Positions 58,930-64,000 of a stretch of 64,000 bases of DNA are shown one piece after another. The position numbers were made by a program, and so were the translations under genes. The notes beneath the pieces were generated by a model. The model had not been told where the DNA came from. It worked only from the letters and a program-made list of their open reading frames with translations, and ran no database searches. How positions within the stretch are numbered: the first letter of the stretch is position 1; every line of letters begins with the position of its first letter. This DNA is from Alitta virens (taxonomy: Eukaryota; Annelida; Polychaeta; Phyllodocida; Nereididae), in NCBI GenBank assembly GCA_932294295.1, contig OW028575.1, positions 19,038,058 through 19,102,057 of the forward strand, read 5' to 3'.

Positions 58930-59240
58930 TTTGACTCCTGAAAAATGAATAAGGCTCTCTCATGATTTCAGACTCTGTGACAAAATGAAACATCCAGCTG
59001 CTCAGTATAGCTCAGTATGGTAGCATACAGAGTATACACATGTTTAACATGTAACATCAAACTGACATCACCGTTTCACTTACAATTTGGCCTAATCTTT
59101 TCAGGACCTCATGCTCCCTCCATTTGTGTTCGCGCACATGTCATTCCATCAGTTATCGCCAGATGGCATAACAGGCGGACATCCTAACGATTGCTATTGG
59201 AACTACTGTGGACATTTTCTGGCAACTGCAACAAACAAAC
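58930..59240. promoter_or_regulatory. Shared POLG/TMCO6 divergent promoter region
   Basis: Only about 310 bp separate the two divergent start codons. There is no TATA box near either start. An inverted CCAAT box (CTATTGG) lies at about 59194-59200, and the middle is CG-richer (GTTCGCGCACATG). This is the usual picture of a bidirectional housekeeping promoter; it is inferred from layout only. Confidence 0.6.
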
Positions 59241-62200
59241 ATGGACCACAAAAAACGTTACAAGCACGCAGGAGACACCACTGAAAAATTGAGAGAAAGG
59301 AGACGTGTTCATGAATCAGGTAAAGAACTGTCAGTGGTGCATGATGTTTTTGCATGTGGCATGCAAGCCAAGTTTGTGCAGAACCTCATTTATCGCCCCT
59401 CAAGATCCTGCAACAGGGCCAAAAAAAAAAAAAAAAGCATAAGCGAATAAAGGAGACTTGGTTGCTGCAGCTGTTAAAGTATGGCATTGGTTCATATTTG
59501 ATTTACCTTAGCGACAGGCAAACTAGAACCACCAGTTATATATTGTTAATGGGGCAGATTCAGGATTGACCAGGAATTTGTGAAAGGGGCTGGGCACTAA
59601 GAAAACTTGCTGGTCTAAAAAAAGGAATTCAGGTGAATTCAGCGCAAATACGCATTCGGCGCGTCTAGAACAGTGAATTCGGCGCAAATAATAGTGAACT
59701 CGGCTAAGTGAATTTGGCGAACGGTAAATTCGGCGCCATAGATATTTAGGTTACGTCCGCCCATTAATAGCCCACCATAAAAAAAAAGATCATATTGATG
59801 TATATGACAATTTTCATAAAGAGAAAAAAGAGAATTTGTGTAAAATACGATTAACTTGTATTGTTTGAAAATGATCAGCTGATTAATCAGAAAGTAACAA
59901 ACGTTAATAATATTTTTTTTTTTTACAGCTGGGATTTATTGTTATTAAATTTTGTATATTTATCTATTGAAAATTTATATTGAAAATTTATAAATTGATA
60001 TACTTTCATATATTTCCTATTGTGGAATTTGGATTTTGAATCTTTTTGAATTTATATACATTTTAATAAATTGTTTTTAATAGAAAATAACAATATGCAC
60101 ATTACAGTAAAATAATTAATTTAAATAGAAAATAACAGAATATGCACATCATCAACTGGGCTTCATTTGCACAATACAGTAAAAAAATAATAATATAGTA
60201 AAATCATATACTGGTAGAGCTTGCATTTGCGAACCAAACAAGGTATGTAACGTTTGCCTGCCACATATAGATGCTAAGTTATTCCACATGAAAGTACGCG
60301 CCGAATTCACCAAATTTACGCACCGAATTCACCCAAAGCGATCGCCGAATTCACTAAACTCCACCAGTCGATTCTAGTGAATTTGGCGGCGCCAAAATTG
60401 ATATGCGCCAAATTCACCTGTCACCTAAAAAAAGTGGTTGCAGCAACGCCTTCTCGCTGTTCAGCAGGCGAGTCTTTGATGAATCGCCACGTCTGATTGG
60501 CTCAACGGGTGTTAAATTAATTGGTTTTTTTTATTCCGTGCCTTGACCACTTTCATAGTTTAGTACAAGTCATTATACAAAAAAGAAAATTATTGGATAT
60601 AGTGTGGAAGTGGTCAAGGCACAGCGATTTCAGGTAAAGTTTTCTTAGTGCTGGGCAGTACAGCGAGCACTAAAGCGAGCACGAAAGGTCAAAGGCAAAG
60701 TCCTTGAGTTGATTTAAATTTATTTGCCAATAAATAATTATTGACAGGATATAACACAAGAAAGCAATTAGTGCTTATTTCCGTTTTGGTTTTTGACAGT
60801 GGGAGTGCTCAGCGGCTCATTGGCATGAACAGTAAAGCCTAAAGGATCATACATTCAATTAGTCAAAGTAGTTTTCTGTAGCAGTGGTAGTGAAATCCAT
60901 TCTAAAACGAAGGAAGAAGAGTGACTGCAATGAGTGTTCTGTTCAGAAAATCCTAGGCCTTTGATTAGTTAATTTAATATGACGTCAGAGGTAAACCTGA
61001 AATTCCATTGTGCGCAAATTTTTAGCTGCACAATTCGCGTCATGCACGTATGTCGCATTTGATGCCATTGACATGGTGCAAAAATCTCAGGAGGATACCA
61101 TTCGAGGGGTGGTAAATACCAATCAAAGACTTATCAGTAATTTTAACCATCGGAATCTGTAGCAAAAGACCTTCAGTGTTCACACAAGTAAGAAACACCA
61201 ACCATCATGCAGTATTATCATATGCAGTCTTGAAACAAATCTGTGTCCACTTCTCTATGCTTTTACATGGAGTTCCCTACGACGGTAACAGTATACAACG
61301 ACCAACATTCAATGAATTTCGGCATTAAAGGGGGCGGGGGGGGGGGGGGGGGAGCACGCCCTCCTGCATCCATCGACCCCTAGATCCGCATATGTTTATC
61401 AGTTTCACTGTTTTAATAGATATCTACCACTCTGGACATCTGTTTGCAGCATTAAGAAAAAGCAGGCGAGGACAGCTACTCAATGCAAAAAGGGTGGTGG
61501 TTGAAGAAGAAAGTCATGAGGATACAGAGGAGCTACACACTGATCAGGTTGTTTGTCATGAGCGTCTTCTTGTCGGAATGTCATTTGACTTCTGTTTTTG
61601 TGACATGAAGTATTTGAATTCCTCTGTTGTTGGATAACTATACAGACATTAATCTTTAGGCTACATTGAGTTTGAACTGCTATGGAAGATTTGTGTAATA
61701 TATATTACGAAGATATGGTGTTAAGGAAAAATAAGAGTATTATTATAGTAGTCTCTTTGTTTTAGGAAAAAGAAAAGTATCAACAGATTTACGCAATGCT
61801 GTGTCAGTGAGAAAGAATTAACACGGCATACGTCATTTATATACAAATTTGTTGTCATGTTCCTGTTTTGATTTTACTAATATAATATTGCAGGTTTCCA
61901 GGGCAGCCACCAGTCTTGTCGAGAAACATGATGACCGAGGATTGGCTCTCAACCTATTGCGAAAGGCATTTGGCCAGGATAAAGAAATGATTGATGCATT
62001 CTTACTGTATGCATTATCACTGTTTATAAATATCATAATCTTGAAGATTAACAATTCTCATAATTCTCTCATGATACGATTCTTAAAAAGTTCTCTGCCT
62101 TTTCAGAAATATTCATTATAATATATGTTTCAATGCTTCATAACATACATGTTGGTTATTTTAACTTAAATCTGCTCCATATATACACAGAGCAAAAATA

Positions 62201-63852
62201 AAATGAGGCAAGCCAATGTATATCAGTACGTTAACGGCACAAAGTCTGTAATTGCAACAGAGTGCTTAAAAGTTTTGCAACAAGGGCTTTTTTCCAACAT
62301 TGAAATATTGTTTTCTGATGATACCAGTCAAATTTTAACATTTCATGAAGATACTATGCCTATTCACAAGGCAAAAGTGCTAAAAAATTGGGTTTGGCCT
62401 CATTCAACAACTTTAATCATTTTGGCATTTACCGAGGGTTTATCTCAACTTGAATAATATATCATGGGCACACAACAAGAAAAGGTTAGCAAGGGGGAAG
62501 TTTCCAGGTAGGCAAGACATTTGGAAGGCTTTTTAAAGTCTGCATTGAAAATAAGAAAAATTCTGTAAAAAGAAGGCTGCCGAGGAGTGCTACTGTAAAG
62601 CTACTTTTAAAACTAAAAACTTCAGGGAAAAAATAAGGGACATCAGAATTTATGTAAAACTATTCTGGCTCATTTTTTGTATGTCCACCAGTGTAGGGCT
62701 TTCCCAATGTCTTCCAATTAAAATTTTCATTCCCTCTACCAGCCTGTCTTTGTTTTGTGCCCATAACATCCTAACAGGTTGAGATCTGCCCTCTGTCCTA
62801 GCCAAAATTAACTTAGTTGTCGCATCAGGCTAAACCCCATTTTTGTCACTTTGAGTGTAAGTTGCAAATATGGACTCATTGCAGGGTGGAAAATGCTATG
62901 CAGGCTTTGGTGGGGCTCCTGACAGGTAATGATCCAGATATGTGCATAGCAGCAGCTGGGTGTTTGACGAATATGGCAGCCGGGACTCATGACCATGCTA
63001 AAGCAGTGTTTAACGCTGCTGGGGCTTATCTTGTGACATATTTGCAGTCCAGTAGTGCTGCTCTTCAGGTAATGCCTTTATCATGATTACCAAAGCAGCT
63101 TACATATATTTAAAGTTAGAATGCCTAAAGAAGTAAAACTTCCTCGGTTTATAGGATAAATGTGCCTGGAGTCTTGGCAATCTGGCAGGTGACTGTGCGG
63201 AGTTGAGAGATTCTGTAATGCAGCTGGGTGCTTTGAAGCCACTTGTTGCTCTTTTGAAGGTGAGAAATGACTCGAAGAGTCGTGCCAATTATTATAGGCA
63301 TGTGAATTGTTGATTTGAATATTTAAGACTTTGACGGAAGTCATTCCACTTTTAAAGTTGTTGTTAATTATTGCAGTCTCCTATGCCTAATGTGGTGAAA
63401 TCAGCAACATTTGCGATCTGCAATTTACTGCGACATGAACATGCACATATCCAGTAAGTGTCAAGTGCTTCGTGTTCTGGGGGATTTCATAGACGTATTA
63501 TTTCATTTGTGCATTTGATAGGATATTGTTTTGGTTATTGCAGGGAAGTACTGGATCTGGGAATCATTGGAGAACTGGTCCCTCATATGAGTGTAATGCC
63601 AAAAAATCGAGAAGTTCTTGTTGAAGTTTCATGGGTTTTTGCCTACATCGCAGCAAAGTACGTATTTTGAAAATTGATTCTATTCTTTAAGTTCAATTTG
63701 GATAAAATGCAACATGAATTTCAGTTCACTAACATTCATCTCTAATTGTTCATAGAGCAGAACACGAAAAGGACCTTGTTCATGGAAATGTGGTCCCAAA
63801 ACTTGGAGATGTAGTTGTGCAAACTGCCCAACAGAACATTGATGATGTACAG
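59241..63852 (+). CDS. TMCO6: TMCO6-like armadillo/importin-alpha-related protein (partial, spliced)
   Basis: Exons from GT-AG sites with matching phases: 59241-59319, 61450-61547, 61894-62006, 62885-63068, 63155-63259, 63377-63453, 63544-63657 and 63756-63852, continuing past the window. The start is MDHKKRYKHAGD (an in-frame ATG at 59208 is possible). EKLRERRRVHES joined to ALRKSRRGQLLNAKR makes an Arg-rich segment like the importin-beta-binding start of TMCO6 and importin alpha. Armadillo-type repeats follow: LVGLLTGNDPDMCIAAAGCLTNMA, CAWSLGNLAGDCAELRD, KSATFAICNLLR, VLVEVSWVFAYIA. TMCO6 function is poorly known. A plain importin alpha is less likely because of the short basic head and diverged repeats. 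Confidence 0.75.
59594..60651. mobile_element. Outer fold-back/MITE in TMCO6 intron 1
   Basis: The ends are GCACTAAGAAAACTT (59594-59608) and the exact complement AAGTTTTCTTAGTGC (60637-60651). A second inverted pair, GTGCCTTGACCACTT and its complement, forms a hairpin at about 60538-60622. An 800-bp element is nested in its left part. Confidence 0.6.
59625..60424. mobile_element. 800-bp non-autonomous DNA transposon with GTGAATTCGGCGC arrays
   Basis: Flanked by a perfect 10-bp duplication CTAAAAAAAG (59615-59624, 60425-60434). The termini are complementary (CAGGTGAATTCAGCGCAAAT / its near complement). Each end carries four to five copies of GTGAATTCGGCGC in inward orientation, mirrored between ends; the centre is AT-rich filler. 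The 9-10-bp duplication suggests a Mutator-like mobiliser. Confidence 0.8.
60658..61449. other. Rest of TMCO6 intron 1, with a poly-G tract
   Basis: No coding potential. A G-run with one C interruption lies at about 61330-61353. The acceptor TTTGCAG ends at 61449. Confidence 0.5.
62190..62700 (+). mobile_element. Tc1/mariner transposase relic in TMCO6 intron 3
   Basis: The frame 62203-62457 reads LKVLQQGLFSNIEILFSDDTSQ then FHEDTMPIHKAKVLKNW, matching the second-Asp region of Tc1-like transposases (QDNAPIHKAK...) with changes. Further degenerate pieces follow to about 62640. Many stops and frameshifts; ends not defined. It could be mistaken for an exon, but its splice phase does not fit TMCO6, whereas skipping it restores the frame. 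Confidence 0.65.
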
Positions 63853-64000
63853 GTAATAATTGCACAGATATGAAAAGTATAACACTTGTGGCCCACTAGC
63901 AACTACAAATGTATTATCATGAGAAGTTATGTAAAGTCTTTTGGGAATTTTTGTTGAGCTGTGTTTGTTGAACTGTGAGCATTTTCTTTTGAAAAGCCTT

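Noticed and set aside
62203..62457. Candidate TMCO6 exon
   Set aside because: Matches Tc1-type transposase, and its inclusion breaks the phase between neighbouring exons.

Overview
The window reads as nuclear DNA of an AT-rich, intron-bearing marine-type invertebrate animal. Evidence: GT-AG introns, microsatellites, a dense mix of tRNA-derived SINEs, non-LTR (LINE) elements, Ty1/copia and Ty3-type LTR elements, Tc1, hAT and TTAA-target DNA transposons, and two clear animal host genes. The species cannot be fixed from sequence alone; the repeat types are those usual in cnidarians, hemichordates, echinoderms, lancelets and molluscs.

Host genes. At the right end, POLG (mitochondrial DNA polymerase gamma catalytic subunit, minus strand, 55477-58929) is one uninterrupted 1150-residue reading frame. 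It lies head-to-head, about 310 bp away, with a spliced importin-alpha/armadillo-like gene that I read as TMCO6 (59241 to beyond 63852, plus strand, at least 7 exons). At 13899-14125 (minus) there is a credible first coding exon of an unrecognised gene, probably a regulatory protein, so much of 1-13.9 kb may be its first intron.

Mobile part (14.7-54.9 kb). (a) 14.8-17.5 kb and 26.6-30.9 kb hold two inverted, closely similar copies of an intron-containing transposon with an integrase-core (DDE) gene; the right copy is cut by LINEs. (b) 18.8-21.5 kb has two TTAA-flanked MITEs, one holding a LINE. (c) 22.3-26.6 kb is a decayed LINE with SGNH-esterase, endonuclease and RT parts. (d) 33.1-35.4 kb is a decayed gag-like zinc-knuckle gene with a TATA box. 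(e) 35.9-43.9 kb is a DUF6589-type gene, split by a 3.76 kb L1/Tx1-type LINE that carries, downstream of RT, an SGNH hydrolase fused to a NADAR-type N-glycosidase domain. (f) 44.8-50.6 kb is a convergent RecQ-like helicase gene with a stop codon in motif VI and SINE, SINE-like, TTAA-MITE and DD37E Tc1 insertions. (g) 50.7-54.9 kb is a Ty1/copia remnant with a Ty3-type element (119-bp LTRs) nested in its RNase H region, itself carrying SINEs.

The most unusual items are the LINE with the RT-SGNH-NADAR order and repeated small hairpins, the convergent DUF6589/RecQ pair that may be one large mobile unit, and the inverted DDE copies. Almost all mobile genes are visibly broken; POLG and TMCO6 look intact.
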